Shown here piece after piece: positions 8,783 to 17,374 of a stretch of 64,000 nucleotides of DNA. The position numbers and the translations under genes were made by a program. Location of the stretch: contig NZ_CP012334.1 of NCBI RefSeq assembly GCF_001704295.1, positions 1,934,084 through 1,998,083 of the forward strand. The letters are read 5' to 3'. The notes below the pieces were generated by a model. It was given only the letters and a program-made list of their open reading frames with translations, had not been told where the DNA came from and made no database searches. The stretch comes from Bordetella sp. H567 (GTDB taxonomy: Bacteria; Pseudomonadota; Gammaproteobacteria; Burkholderiales; Burkholderiaceae_B). The number at the start of each line of letters is the position of its first letter. The stretch's first letter is position 1.

Positions 8783-8946
8783 TGTCTCCTCGCGCCGTTT
8801 TATGGTTATATCCAAGGACTATAGTACGTATTCGGGTGTTTTCAGCTGCGAGGGACGCCTATCGGGAAGCGCATTCCCGCCACTGCGGAACCGTGCCCGA
8901 TCCACGCTTTTTTCGTTGCCCGGCGGTTGCATTTCCATAAGAAAAG

Positions 8947-8963
8947 GGTCCGTCCGGCGGACC
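8947..8963 (+). promoter_or_regulatory. Short hairpin just upstream of the Bug receptor RBS
   Basis: GGTCCG (8947-8952) and CGGACC (8958-8963) flank a 5-nt loop, ending a few bases before the GAGGAG ribosome-binding site of the gene at 8979. It could modulate translation or be part of an operator in the divergent promoter region. No regulator gene is adjacent. Confidence 0.35.
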
Positions 8964-8978
8964 GTAGAGGAGACCAGC

Positions 8979-9968
8979 ATGCCCCGATCTTTCTCCAAGG
9001 CGCCGTGGCGCCAATGGCTGGCTGCCTTTTGCCTGGTGGCATCCGGCGCCGCGCACGCGGCCGGCTTTCCGGACCATCCCCTCACCGTCGTGGTCCCTTA
9101 TCCGCCCGGCGGGGCCGCCGATATTTTCGGACGCGCCATTGCCAATGCGCTGCAGTCCAGCCTGAAGTCCACGGCGGTCGTGGAAAACCGGCCCGGCGCC
9201 GGCGGCAATATCGGGATGGGCTATGTGGCGCGCAGCAAGCCCGACGGCTATACCTTGGGACTGGGCACCATCGGTACGCAGAGCATCAATCAATTCCTGT
9301 ATTCGAACATGCCGTTCGATCCCGAACGCGACCTGATCCCGATCGCCCTGGTGTCGACCACGCCCAACGTACTCGCGGTCAGCGCCAAGTCGCCTTATAA
9401 GACCTTGCAAGACGTCATTGCCGCCGCGCGTTCGGCGCAGGGAAAGAAGTTGTCCTACGCTTCTCCCGGCATCGGCTCGTCGGTGCATCTCACGGGTGCC
9501 TATTTCGAATCGGTCGCGCACGTGAGCCTGCTGCATGTTCCGTTCAAGGGGTCATCCGCCTCGCTGCCGGCGGTAGCGGGCGGACAGGTCGATCTTCTGT
9601 TCGACAATCTGCCGGGGGCACTGGCGCAGATCAAGGACGGCTCGCTGGTCCGCGGCATCGCGGTAACGTCCGCGCAGCGCAATCCGTCGGTGCCGGATTT
9701 GCCGACGTTCGCCGAATCCGGCTTGCCGGGTTTCGACGTGACGGCATGGTTTGCCCTGTACGCGCCGCACGGGACGCCGAAGCCTGTCGTCGATACGCTG
9801 ATTGCCGCCGCCCGCGCCGGGCTGCAGGCGCCCGAAGTCGCGGCCAGTTTCGCCACCATGGGCGCGCAGCCGGGCACGCTGTTCGGCGAGGACCTGGCGG
9901 CGTTCGAGCGCAGCGAACGCAAGAAATGGGGCGCCGTCGTCAAGGAAAGAGGGATCACCGCACAATGA
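8979..9968 (+). CDS. Bug family tripartite tricarboxylate transporter substrate-binding protein
   Basis: A 329-residue periplasmic solute receptor with a Sec signal peptide cleaved around AHAA (near residue 26). The family signatures FPDHPLTVVVPYPPGGAAD and ENRPGAGGNIG in the N-terminal lobe are clear, and the PFKGSS loop follows in the second lobe. Bug proteins bind carboxylates or amides and are greatly expanded in Bordetella and relatives; membrane partners are often encoded elsewhere, as here. The start follows GAGGAG. The stop overlaps the next start (ATGA), so it is translationally coupled to the SDR. Ligand unknown. Confidence 0.93.
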   Translation: MPRSFSKAPWRQWLAAFCLVASGAAHAAGFPDHPLTVVVPYPPGGAADIFGRAIANALQSSLKSTAVVENRPGAGGNIGMGYVARSKPDGYTLGLGTIGTQSINQFLYSNMPFDPERDLIPIALVSTTPNVLAVSAKSPYKTLQDVIAAARSAQGKKLSYASPGIGSSVHLTGAYFESVAHVSLLHVPFKGSSASLPAVAGGQVDLLFDNLPGALAQIKDGSLVRGIAVTSAQRNPSVPDLPTFAESGLPGFDVTAWFALYAPHGTPKPVVDTLIAAARAGLQAPEVAASFATMGAQPGTLFGEDLAAFERSERKKWGAVVKERGITAQ

Positions 9969-10684
9969 CCCGCCCCGCTGTCCTTGTCACCGGTGGCAGC
10001 CGCGGTATCGGCCGCGCCATCGTCACCCGCCTGGTGGATGACGGCTATGAAGTGATCAACTTCAGCCGCCGTCCGCCCGCCGACCTACTGCCCCACGAAT
10101 CCTTTACGTCGGTCGACCTGGCCGAACCGGATGCCGCCCGCCATGCCGTACAGGCGCTTGCCGCGGACCGGCTGGTGACGCGCCTGGTCAATAACGCAGG
10201 CATGGCGGAGATCGCGCCGATTGAATCTGTCGGCCTGGAAGCGATACATCGCACGGTGGCGCTGAACCTGACCGCGCCCATCATCCTGCTGCAGGGCCTG
10301 TTGCCCGCGATGCGCGCAGCGGGCGAAGGGCGCGTGGTCAATATCGGCAGCCGTGCGGCGCTGGGCAAGCCGGGCCGCACCGTCTACGGCGCGACGAAAG
10401 CGGGTCTGGCAGGCATGACCCGGACCTGGGCGCTTGAACTGGCCCGGGACGGTATCACGGTGAACGCCGTCGCGCCCGGCCCCATCGCCACGGAGCTCTT
10501 CGACGCCACCAATCCGGTGGGGGGAGGCATGGTCGACATTCGCAGTCGCGTGCCGGTCGGGCGATTGGGCCGGCCGGAAGAAGTCGCGCATGCCGTGGCC
10601 ATGTTTCTCGACGCGCGAGCCGGTTTCATCACCGGGCAAATCCTGTACGTCTGCGGCGGCGTCAGCGTGGGACCCGCCGAATAA
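9965..10684 (+). CDS. SDR family NAD(P)-dependent oxidoreductase
   Basis: A 239-residue short-chain dehydrogenase/reductase. The cofactor loop TGGSRGIGR is at residues 8-16, NNAG follows, and the catalytic Ser-Tyr-Lys set is present in NIGSRAALGKPG and VYGATKAG. The NAPGPI-type loop (VAPGPIATELF) is also typical of FabG-like enzymes. Its start overlaps the Bug gene stop by 4 bp, so the two are made together; with the divergent cyclase and ligase they form a probable catabolic cluster. Exact substrate and cofactor preference are not evident. Confidence 0.9.
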   Translation: MTRPAVLVTGGSRGIGRAIVTRLVDDGYEVINFSRRPPADLLPHESFTSVDLAEPDAARHAVQALAADRLVTRLVNNAGMAEIAPIESVGLEAIHRTVALNLTAPIILLQGLLPAMRAAGEGRVVNIGSRAALGKPGRTVYGATKAGLAGMTRTWALELARDGITVNAVAPGPIATELFDATNPVGGGMVDIRSRVPVGRLGRPEEVAHAVAMFLDARAGFITGQILYVCGGVSVGPAE

Positions 10685-10752
10685 CGGTGGGATACCACCC
10701 GCGGCGCGTGTGTTCCACCCCGATCGCTGGCGTGGCCTCGATAAAAAAGAAC

Positions 10753-10782
10753 GCCGGTTGCCCCGCGGCAACCGGCATCTTT
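10753..10782. terminator. Bidirectional intrinsic terminator
   Basis: GCCGGTTGCC (10753-10762) pairs perfectly with GGCAACCGGC (10767-10776) across a 4-nt loop. ATCTTTCT follows on the plus strand and an A-run precedes it, which is a T-run on the minus strand. It lies between the convergent SDR and DUF3309 genes and can serve both. Confidence 0.85.
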
Positions 10783-10804
10783 CTCGGGTATTGTCGCGGT
10801 GCCG

Positions 10805-10963
10805 CTATATGGCGCCCACAAGCAGAAGAATAATGACAATGATCAACACCAGTCCGAGGCCCCCGCTGGGGTAGTAGCCCCAGGACCGGCTGTGGGGCCA
10901 GGTCGGCAGTGCGCCGATCAGAAGCAGGATCAGGATGATCAACAATATGGTTCCAAGGGTCAT
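10805..10963 (-). CDS. DUF3309 family small membrane protein
   Basis: A 52-residue protein made of two hydrophobic helices (MTLGTILLIILILLLIGAL and GLGLVLIIVIILLLVGAI) joined by the polar stretch PTWPHSRSWGYYPSG. This Trp/Tyr/Gly-rich middle between two helices is diagnostic for DUF3309, a family of unknown function common in proteobacteria and often stress-induced. The ATG at 10963 follows AAGGAG; the longer upstream frame is not supported. Confidence 0.88.
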   Translation of the reverse strand: MTLGTILLIILILLLIGALPTWPHSRSWGYYPSGGLGLVLIIVIILLLVGAI

Positions 10964-11211
10964 GTCATTCTCCTTATTCGGCTGGATGGCCAACCAACCC
11001 GCAAGGCGATGCGCCATTCGCATCACGGTTGGGTAGGAGCAAAAATCGGACCCGGATGAGTAGGGCGAGTTTCCACCCCTAAGCACTATCCCGGCAAAAA
11101 GCAAATCATCCGTACGGAGGGTGTTGTCCGAATACGTCGTTACGCCAAATGCGTTACACACTGACATATGGCGCTTCGATACGATAAGTGGAACCTTGCA
11201 CGGAGATCGAC

Positions 11212-11487
11212 ATGAACTACGATAACAACGCCATCAACGATCGAGCCGCGCATGTGATCTGGTTCGAGACCTTGGCCGGCGCGCGGAAAATCAAGGCGGG
11301 CGTTTCCTGGGAAGTGCTGCGCGACCGTTTCGGCGCCAGCATGGACGAAGAGGATCTGCTGATCGCCTATCGCGGCAACAGCCGTATGCTGCATGCCTTG
11401 GCACAGCGCAAATTCCTGGAAAGCCATCCGCTGCCCGTCATGCTGGGCCAGTCGGACTTCTCGCGCGAAGGCGGGTACGGACGCTAG
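11212..11487 (+). CDS. DUF1488 family protein
   Basis: A 91-residue soluble protein. The sequence pattern, a GVSWEVLRDRFGA helix, then a DLLIAYRGN segment, an ARRK-like helix (LAQRKFLE) and the terminal LPVMLGQSDF strand, matches my recollection of DUF1488 proteins, whose function is unknown. The ATG at 11212 follows CGGAG by five bases. The 248 bp between this gene and DUF3309 form a divergent promoter region. Confidence 0.7.
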   Translation: MNYDNNAINDRAAHVIWFETLAGARKIKAGVSWEVLRDRFGASMDEEDLLIAYRGNSRMLHALAQRKFLESHPLPVMLGQSDFSREGGYGR

Positions 11488-11556
11488 CGGCGCGCCCGGC
11501 GCCTGGTCTGCTGCCCCGGACTCGGCCAGCGAGACTCCTTCGAGCGTTAACAGGCC

Positions 11557-12990
11557 CTAATGCTTGCCCGCGACGATGCGGCCCAAGGCGCGTATCGCGG
11601 CCTGCAGGTCCGGGCTCATGGGATGCGCGCAGCTGATACGCAGAAAGTGTTCGTAGCGGTCGGAATTGGAAAACATGCGGCCCGGCGCCACCCGGATGCC
11701 GCCTTCCAGGGCTTGTTCGAAGACATCCTTGGACGAGCGGGCATCCGGCATCTCCACCCATAGCAGCATGCCGCCGCGCGGCACGCTCAGGCGGGTGCCG
11801 CGCGGAAAATGCTCCGCGATGGCGCGCGCCATGCCTTCGCGCTGGCTTTTCAGTCGGCGCCGCAAGCGCATCAAGTGGCGGTCGTAGCCCTTGGATTGCA
11901 GGACTTCGGCGATGGCGATCTGTGGCGTTGCGGTATTCGGCCGGCTTTGCACGAATTTCAGCATCGCCAGTCGCGCCTTCCACCGGCCCCCGATCATCCA
12001 GCCCAGGCGCGAGCCCGGCGCCAGCGTCTTCTGCATGGAGGCGCAGTAGATGACATTGCCGTCGCGATCCCAGGCCTTGGCCGCGCGCAGCGGCTCGTCG
12101 CCGTCGGCCAGCGCGCCGTAGGTGTCGTCCTCGATCAGCGGGATGGCCTGCCGTTCGCACAACGCCACGAGGCGGGCCTTGTCCTCGTCGGGCATGATGC
12201 TACCCAGAGGATTGTGCAGGTTCGGTACAACGACCACGGCCTTGATGTCGGCGTGGGTTTGGAAGGCCAGGTCCAGCGCTTCGATGGAAAGCCCGCGCTG
12301 CGGGCTGGTGGGAATCTCCAGGGCGCGCATGCCCAGGCTGCCGATCACCTGTAGCAAGCCGAAGTAGGCGGGTGACTCGACCGCGATGGTATCGCCCGGA
12401 CCGGCAACGGCACGCAGTGCGATGTTCAGCGCCTCGATACACCCATTGGTAATGATGATGTCGTCCGGGCTGGCGCTGATGCCGGCGTCCAACGCGCGCC
12501 GCGCCAATGTCGCTCTCAAATAGGGGTGGCCCTGGTGCGGCGCCGGCCGTGTCATCGCCTCCGGATAGCGCCGTACGGCGCGCAGCATGGCCTGCTTCAG
12601 GGCGTCGACCGGATAGGCGTCCGCCGGCGCGACCGAATTGGCCAGGTCGATGCGTGGCGGATGCATCGCACTCTTGGCGATGAAGTCGGATACCCGGTCA
12701 TGGATGCCGACATAGGAGGCGGCGTCCAGGACCTGTCGTGTATCGGGTTCGTCGACAGGGAGCAATTTGCTGCGTTGCGTCTTCAGTACGAAGTAGCCCG
12801 ATCGGGGGCGTGCTTCGATCAAGCCATCGTCTTCCAGGCTGCGGCAGGCCTGCAGGGCGGTGCTGATGCTGACTTGATGGAGCCTGACCAGCGTGCGCAC
12901 GGACGGCATGCGCGTCGTGGGGGCGAGGACTCCAGAATAAATGGCTTGCCGGTAATGCTCGGCCAAACGTTGATACAGAGGCTGTTCCAT
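11557..12990 (-). CDS. MocR/PdxR-type regulator (GntR HTH fused to aminotransferase domain)
   Basis: A 477-residue chimeric regulator. Residues 1-70 are a GntR winged helix (MPSVRTLVRLHQVSISTAL); residues 110-470 have the fold-type I aminotransferase architecture with the PLP lysine in ASMQKTLAPGSRLG and the NPLGS and EDDTYG motifs. MocR proteins bind PLP or an amino-acid external aldimine and control nearby amino-acid or vitamin B6 genes. No such gene is adjacent: the divergent neighbour is a small DUF2917-like gene. A perfect palindrome abuts the start codon (12993-13005) and may be its own operator. Confidence 0.9.
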   Translation of the reverse strand: MEQPLYQRLAEHYRQAIYSGVLAPTTRMPSVRTLVRLHQVSISTALQACRSLEDDGLIEARPRSGYFVLKTQRSKLLPVDEPDTRQVLDAASYVGIHDRVSDFIAKSAMHPPRIDLANSVAPADAYPVDALKQAMLRAVRRYPEAMTRPAPHQGHPYLRATLARRALDAGISASPDDIIITNGCIEALNIALRAVAGPGDTIAVESPAYFGLLQVIGSLGMRALEIPTSPQRGLSIEALDLAFQTHADIKAVVVVPNLHNPLGSIMPDEDKARLVALCERQAIPLIEDDTYGALADGDEPLRAAKAWDRDGNVIYCASMQKTLAPGSRLGWMIGGRWKARLAMLKFVQSRPNTATPQIAIAEVLQSKGYDRHLMRLRRRLKSQREGMARAIAEHFPRGTRLSVPRGGMLLWVEMPDARSSKDVFEQALEGGIRVAPGRMFSNSDRYEHFLRISCAHPMSPDLQAAIRALGRIVAGKH

Positions 12991-12992
12991 TG

Positions 12993-13005
12993 CGCAATCA
13001 TTGCG
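12993..13005. promoter_or_regulatory. Palindrome CGCAAT-C-ATTGCG abutting the mocR start
   Basis: A perfect 6+1+6 inverted repeat beginning two bases upstream of the regulator start codon. On the coding strand the GCAATG element occurs twice, once in the palindrome and once overlapping the ATG. Position and symmetry fit an autoregulatory operator or a start-site occlusion signal; this is inference. Confidence 0.4.
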
Positions 13006-13175
13006 TACGCCAGCCGGGGCGGAATAGGCACAGTTGTGGCGGAATCTGACAGTGACAGAAATGCTTGGTGTCAGCTGCTGCCATGTACAAACCCACGGCC
13101 TGTGCCTGGGAGGCCTTCCACGCCAGGCCTAAGCTGCACAACGTTCTGCAATACACGTTGGAGGTAATCGTGAAA

Positions 13176-13520
13176 ATGGACCGGTCGGCCTGGGATATTT
13201 CGCTTTCATGCGGTGAAACACGCGTGGTTTATATACCACCGCGGGCGCTTATTCTGGGTGTCAAAGGCCATGCGACCGTCGTCGAGCGCGTGGACGGACT
13301 CGGGGATGCCAGTTTCAGCCTGTGCATTCCCCTGCGTGGTGGCGAGACCTATGTGCTCGCCTATGGCGGCCACGTCATGGTCCGCGCCGCGAAGTCCTGC
13401 AGTCTGCGCGTGCTTCCGCCGCAGCCGCTTTTCGCGGCCTGGCGGGCCCGCTGCGTACGCATGGCCAGGGCGCTGCAACATACCGCCGCCGCCCTGAACC
13501 GCCGGCTGCATGGCGCCTAG
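13176..13520 (+). CDS. DUF2917-like small protein
   Basis: A 114-residue soluble, beta-rich protein. The pattern, an N-terminal strand with a C-G-E turn, then a core that ends in VLAYGGHVMVRAAKSCSLRV, resembles DUF2917 proteins (small cupin-like, unknown function); a basic Arg/Ala-rich helix ends the chain. GGAGGT at 13160-13165 serves either a GTG at 13170 (4-bp spacing) or the ATG at 13176 (10-bp spacing); both give nearly the same protein. It is divergent from the mocR gene and convergent with the FAD dehydrogenase. Confidence 0.6.
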   Translation: MDRSAWDISLSCGETRVVYIPPRALILGVKGHATVVERVDGLGDASFSLCIPLRGGETYVLAYGGHVMVRAAKSCSLRVLPPQPLFAAWRARCVRMARALQHTAAALNRRLHGA

Positions 13521-13524
13521 CGCC

Positions 13525-15141
13525 TCAAGCGGCGTGCCGCCCGACGATATCCCGGGCAACCGCTTCGGCGACTTCGATGCCGTCGATCGCGGCGGAATAG
13601 ATTCCCCCGGCATAGCCGGCGCCTTCGCCGGCCGGGTACAGCCCCACGGTGTTGATGCTTTGGTAGTCGTCGTCCTTGCGACGGATGCGTAGCGGCGACG
13701 ACGTGCGAGTTTCAACGCCCGTCAGGACGGCGTCGCCCATCGCGTAGCCCTTGATCTTGCGGTCGAAGGCCGGCAATGCTTCCCGGATCGCCTCGATGGC
13801 ATAGTCGGGTAGCGCGGTCGACAGGTCGGTGGGCGTGACGCCGGGGGTGTAGGAGGGCTGAACCTCGCCCAGTGCCGCGGAGGGGCGGCGTGCCAGAAAG
13901 TCTTCCACCCGCTGTGCCGGGGCCAGGTAGCCTCCGCCGCCCAGTTCGAACGCGCGCGATTCCCAATGCCTTTGGAAATCGATGCCGGCCAGCGGCCCGC
14001 CCGGATAGTCTTCCGGCGTGATGCCGACCACGATGCCGGCATTGGCGTTGCGTTCCGCCCGCGAATATTGGCTCATGCCGTTGGTGACGACGCGGTTGGG
14101 TTCGGAGGTGGCCGCGACCACGGTTCCCCCGGGACACATGCAGAAGCTGTATACCGAGCGGCCGTTGCGGCAATGATGCACGAGCTTGTAGTCCGCCGCG
14201 CCCAGCACGGGATGGCGCACGTGCCCGCCGAAGCGGCCGCGGTCGATCAGGCTTTGCGGGTGTTCGATGCGAAACCCGATCGAGAAGGGCTTGGCTTCAA
14301 GAAAAACGCCGCGCTCATGCAGCATCTGGAAGGTGTCGCGTGCGCTGTGCCCGACTGCCAGCACCAGATGTGTACAGGACAGATATTCGCCGTCCGCCAG
14401 CTTCAGTCCCCGCACGCGGCCATGATCCAGGTCCAGGTCTTCGACACGGCTTTGAAAGCGGATCTCGCCACCCAACGCCTCGATGGAGGCGCGCATTTTT
14501 TCCACCATGCTGACGAGCCGGAAGGTGCCGATGTGCGGCTTGCTGACGTAGAGGATTTCTTCCGGCGCGCCGGCGAGGACGAACTCGTCCAGCACTTTGC
14601 GTCCCAGATACCGTGGATCCTTGATCTGGCTATATAGCTTGCCATCCGAAAAGGTGCCGGCGCCGCCTTCACCGAACTGCACGTTCGACTCCGGGTTGAG
14701 CACCTGTTTGCGCCACAGTCCGAAGGTGTCCTTGGTCCTTTCCCGCACCGACTTTCCGCGTTCCAGGATGATGGGACGGAATCCCATCTGCGCCAGGATC
14801 AGTCCTGCAAACAGGCCGCATGGCCCCAACCCGACCACGACCGGCCGTGGCGCACCGGGCGCCATGCTGGCATTGGCCACGAATCTGTACTGCATATCAG
14901 GCGTCGGGCCCACGTGCGGGTCGCTGGCGAAGCGGGCCTGCACGGCGGCTTCGTCGCGCACCTGCGCGTCGATGGTGTACACCAGCTGGATGCTGTCCCG
15001 CTTGCGGGCGTCGTAGCCGCGGCGATAGACGTGGAAAGAAATCAGGTCGGCGGGTGTGATGGCCAGTCGGGCGGCGATGGCGTGGGCAAGTGCGGCTTCG
15101 GGATGGTCCAGCGGCAGCTTGACTTCGGAAATACGTAGCAT
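13525..15141 (-). CDS. FAD-dependent dehydrogenase, COG2509 type
   Basis: A 538-residue flavoprotein of the uncharacterised NAD(P)/FAD-dependent dehydrogenase family. The N-terminal 75 residues form the small alpha/beta domain typical of the family (starting MLRISEVKLPLDHP); the dinucleotide motif GLGPCGLFAGL follows near residue 103, then the FGEGGAGTFSDGKL segment and the C-terminal GLYPAGEGAGYAGG flavin-binding motif. Physiological substrate unknown. The start at 15141 is by family resemblance, as ribosome-binding sites are weak both here and at 15171. Confidence 0.88.
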   Translation of the reverse strand: MLRISEVKLPLDHPEAALAHAIAARLAITPADLISFHVYRRGYDARKRDSIQLVYTIDAQVRDEAAVQARFASDPHVGPTPDMQYRFVANASMAPGAPRPVVVGLGPCGLFAGLILAQMGFRPIILERGKSVRERTKDTFGLWRKQVLNPESNVQFGEGGAGTFSDGKLYSQIKDPRYLGRKVLDEFVLAGAPEEILYVSKPHIGTFRLVSMVEKMRASIEALGGEIRFQSRVEDLDLDHGRVRGLKLADGEYLSCTHLVLAVGHSARDTFQMLHERGVFLEAKPFSIGFRIEHPQSLIDRGRFGGHVRHPVLGAADYKLVHHCRNGRSVYSFCMCPGGTVVAATSEPNRVVTNGMSQYSRAERNANAGIVVGITPEDYPGGPLAGIDFQRHWESRAFELGGGGYLAPAQRVEDFLARRPSAALGEVQPSYTPGVTPTDLSTALPDYAIEAIREALPAFDRKIKGYAMGDAVLTGVETRTSSPLRIRRKDDDYQSINTVGLYPAGEGAGYAGGIYSAAIDGIEVAEAVARDIVGRHAA

Positions 15142-15237
15142 GATGGGAATCCGGCGCCGCTTATGGCGCATCGATGCGGCCGCCCGGTGGGGCGCGCAGG
15201 CGGCAGTTTAGCAAGCCGCCGGCGCGCGCCCGCGCGG

Positions 15238-15438
15238 CTATTCCCAAGCTTGCATGTCCCCTTGGGGCGAGGGTGGGAAATCCGGCGGGTCTCCCGGGGT
15301 GGGCGGATCTTCGGGCAAAGGCGGCTCACCGGGGGCCGGCTCCCGGTGCGGCGCGTCATCCGCGTGCTCCATGATTTCCTCGGCCACGTTGGCCGAACTG
15401 GGCGAGCGGGGATTCAAGGTGTTGGGCGCGATGGACAT
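15238..15438 (-). CDS. Small acidic proline-rich hypothetical protein
   Basis: A 66-residue protein with no membrane segment. The first half is Ser/Asn/Ala-rich (MSIAPNTLNPRSPSSANVA) and the second half is a Pro/Asp/Glu-rich low-complexity stretch. The ATG at 15438 follows AGGGGATC. Probably intrinsically disordered. I recognise no family. Confidence 0.55.
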   Translation of the reverse strand: MSIAPNTLNPRSPSSANVAEEIMEHADDAPHREPAPGEPPLPEDPPTPGDPPDFPPSPQGDMQAWE

Positions 15439-15751
15439 GGTGATCCCCTGATAGTGAAGGACTGATATAGGGGCAAGCCTCATTCCTGTCGATCAGGCCG
15501 TCCGCCCACCACCGAAGCGCTGCGCGCTTCGCCCTACGGGGCGACGCTGGCGGACCGGCGGAGCCGGATCCGCGGCGTCCCAGGTCGGGCCGCACCGGCT
15601 TCATGCGACGGGTGGGGTGACAAAGCCATCCCCTTAAGCGCTGCCAGGGGCGATGTGGGCACGGCAATTGCTGAGCAGGCGCGTCTGGACGGTGAAAATC
15701 GTCCAGGAAGCGGAATTTTCCATTCATCCGACTCATAAAAGGAAAGACCCG

Positions 15752-15889
15752 ATGAAGAACAAACTCGTTCTCGCCGTCCTTCTCGCCATCGCCACCTTGT
15801 CGGCCGGTTGTAATACCGTTTCCGGCGCAGGCAAGGATATCGAGCGTGGAGGGGAGAAGATCCAGGGCGCCGCCGACAGGCATAACTGA
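15752..15889 (+). CDS. Entericidin A/B family lipoprotein (first copy)
   Basis: A 45-residue small lipoprotein. A signal peptide ends in the lipobox LSAGC, followed by the family hallmark CNTVSGAGKDIERGGEKI. Entericidins are envelope-attached peptides linked in Escherichia coli to stationary-phase programmed lysis (EcnB) and its antidote (EcnA). The ATG follows AAAGGAAAG. A second copy lies at 44728-44859. No partner ecn gene is adjacent, so a toxin/antidote pair is not evident. Confidence 0.88.
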   Translation: MKNKLVLAVLLAIATLSAGCNTVSGAGKDIERGGEKIQGAADRHN

Positions 15890-15974
15890 CGTCTGTCCGC
15901 GCCGGTGACGCCCGTCCAGGGCAACGCCGCCGGCGCCCCGCCCTTTTGATCAAGGCCAATTGGAGGCAATAACA

Positions 15975-16187
15975 ATGTTCAGAACCATGCCCTCACTGAC
16001 CCCGGACCAATTTCGCTGGCTGAAAGAATTGCGTTCACGTGCGTCCTTCGTGGGATTCGAGGTGCCGCAGCCCGTGCGGGGCCAACTGGAAGCGTTGAAC
16101 TACATCGAGGAGCGCGACGGCAAGTCGACCGTTACGCGTCCCGGCGCGGTTGCCCTGGGATCGTACCGGGAGCCGCTTCGGCCCTGA
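15975..16187 (+). CDS. Hypothetical protein, 70 aa
   Basis: A soluble basic protein starting MFRTMPSLTPDQFRWLKEL. GGAGG eight bases ahead supports the ATG at 15975. The chain looks like two or three helices with a winged-helix-like end (EALNYIEERDGKSTVTRPG), reminiscent of the recognition helix and wing of small DNA-binding proteins, but I recognise no family. It sits 85 bp after the entericidin gene and may be co-transcribed with it. Confidence 0.6.
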   Translation: MFRTMPSLTPDQFRWLKELRSRASFVGFEVPQPVRGQLEALNYIEERDGKSTVTRPGAVALGSYREPLRP

Positions 16188-16243
16188 CGGCATGCGGGGC
16201 TGATGCATAATTCCATGGTTGAGCCAGCAACCTGGAGTGGGTA

Positions 16244-16669
16244 ATGCCCCGATGCCGTCCATTAATGCTTGCCGCGCTGATATTCCTGGGCGGATGCGCC
16301 TCGGGGATTGATGCGGGCGGCAATTTCCCCCGCGCGACCTTCGATGTCAACACGCCCTACGACGCGGCTTATCGCCGCGCCGCCGAATTCGCGCGGGTCT
16401 GTCATACAGCGCCCGAGCATCCCTATGGGGTGCAGTACGGCACGAGCGAAACCCTGGACGAAAAATTTGCCGTGGGCCGGATCGCCGTATTCAAGGTCCC
16501 GGAGCCCACCGTCCATCTTGAAGTGATCGAGGTCAAGCCCAAAGGCAAGACGGACGCCACGGTAACCGTCACCGTGCTGGGACAGGGAAGCTGGGATGCG
16601 CGCGAACTCGACGCCGCGAAGCAGTCCATCCAGAGCGCGACGCCAGCCTGCCGCGACAGTAAAGGCTGA
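16244..16669 (+). CDS. Putative lipoprotein of unknown function
   Basis: A 141-residue exported lipoprotein: a short signal peptide ends in the lipobox LGGC (Cys18). The mature part is a single alpha/beta domain, with a conserved-looking FDVNTPYDAAYRRAAEFARVC opening split here by two cysteines (one near residue 53 and one near the end, CRDSKG) that could form a disulphide. Similar lipoproteins are common in Bordetella without known role. It is the last of three same-strand small genes and is convergent with the next gene. Confidence 0.7.
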   Translation: MPRCRPLMLAALIFLGGCASGIDAGGNFPRATFDVNTPYDAAYRRAAEFARVCHTAPEHPYGVQYGTSETLDEKFAVGRIAVFKVPEPTVHLEVIEVKPKGKTDATVTVTVLGQGSWDARELDAAKQSIQSATPACRDSKG

Positions 16670-16683
16670 GAGGCTGGTTTCGG

Positions 16684-16929
16684 TCAGCGCGACGTGTCCG
16701 TCGGCCGCTTCTCCGAAAGATCCGCCGGATCGTTCGCGTACACGTCGTCTTCCGGACGCGGAATGCCGGGGTCGCCGGGATCGGACAGCGCCCGTCCACC
16801 GCGCGGCATGCCGGCGACCATGGGCGACTTGTCCGGCACAGGCAGGATGCGCGTACCCAAGCGGGCCTTTTCGTCGGCGTCACGGGCGGACGATGGGGCG
16901 TCCGATGCGGGTTGGCGTGCTTCAGGCAT
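16684..16929 (-). CDS. Hypothetical hydrophilic protein, 81 aa
   Basis: A soluble, charged, Pro/Asp/Ala-rich protein starting MPEARQPASDAPSS and ending in DPADLSEKRPTDTSR. The ATG at 16929 follows AGGAG. It is low in hydrophobic residues and probably disordered. It lies 86 bp downstream of a similar small hydrophilic gene. No family recognised. Confidence 0.55.
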   Translation of the reverse strand: MPEARQPASDAPSSARDADEKARLGTRILPVPDKSPMVAGMPRGGRALSDPGDPGIPRPEDDVYANDPADLSEKRPTDTSR

Positions 16930-17015
16930 GGTAGGGCTCCTGCGTGGGGGGCGGTAATGCAAAGTTTGCTTGCCGCTCCGGCAAATTTTGCAGGAGCGGG
17001 CATCCGTCGGCTTCG

Positions 17016-17273
17016 TCAGAAAATGTTGGAGTCTCGGACGCGCTTCTTGTACGGGGCGGGCTTGGTGTTGTCGGCCCAGCTGGATCCGCTGCCGGCATCT
17101 TCCACCGGCTGGCTGGCATTGCGGGCTTCGTCGTGTGCACGGTCCTGGCGCGGCCGGGGCAGGTTGGGGACGTCGACGGGCGAATCCGGCGGAAATACCT
17201 TGCCGTGCGCGCCCGCTTGCGTGCGGCGCGACATCCCGCTTCCCGCAATGCGGCGGGGGGATGACTTTTCCAT
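17016..17273 (-). CDS. Hypothetical basic hydrophilic protein, 85 aa
   Basis: A soluble, highly charged protein (MEKSSPRRIAGSGMSRR at the N-terminus, YKKRVRDSNIF at the end). The ATG at 17273 follows AGGAG. Likely disordered; no family recognised. Same strand and style as the 81-residue gene downstream; the pair is probably one transcript. Confidence 0.55.
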   Translation of the reverse strand: MEKSSPRRIAGSGMSRRTQAGAHGKVFPPDSPVDVPNLPRPRQDRAHDEARNASQPVEDAGSGSSWADNTKPAPYKKRVRDSNIF

Positions 17274-17374
17274 GTTGCGCTCCTGGTGTTGAGCCTACTT
17301 CGGGCGCAAGACGCGTTCCCGTCGTGGACAATCCCCGCTATGCTTGCGTCTGCCGTCGTTTACCCCATGGAACC

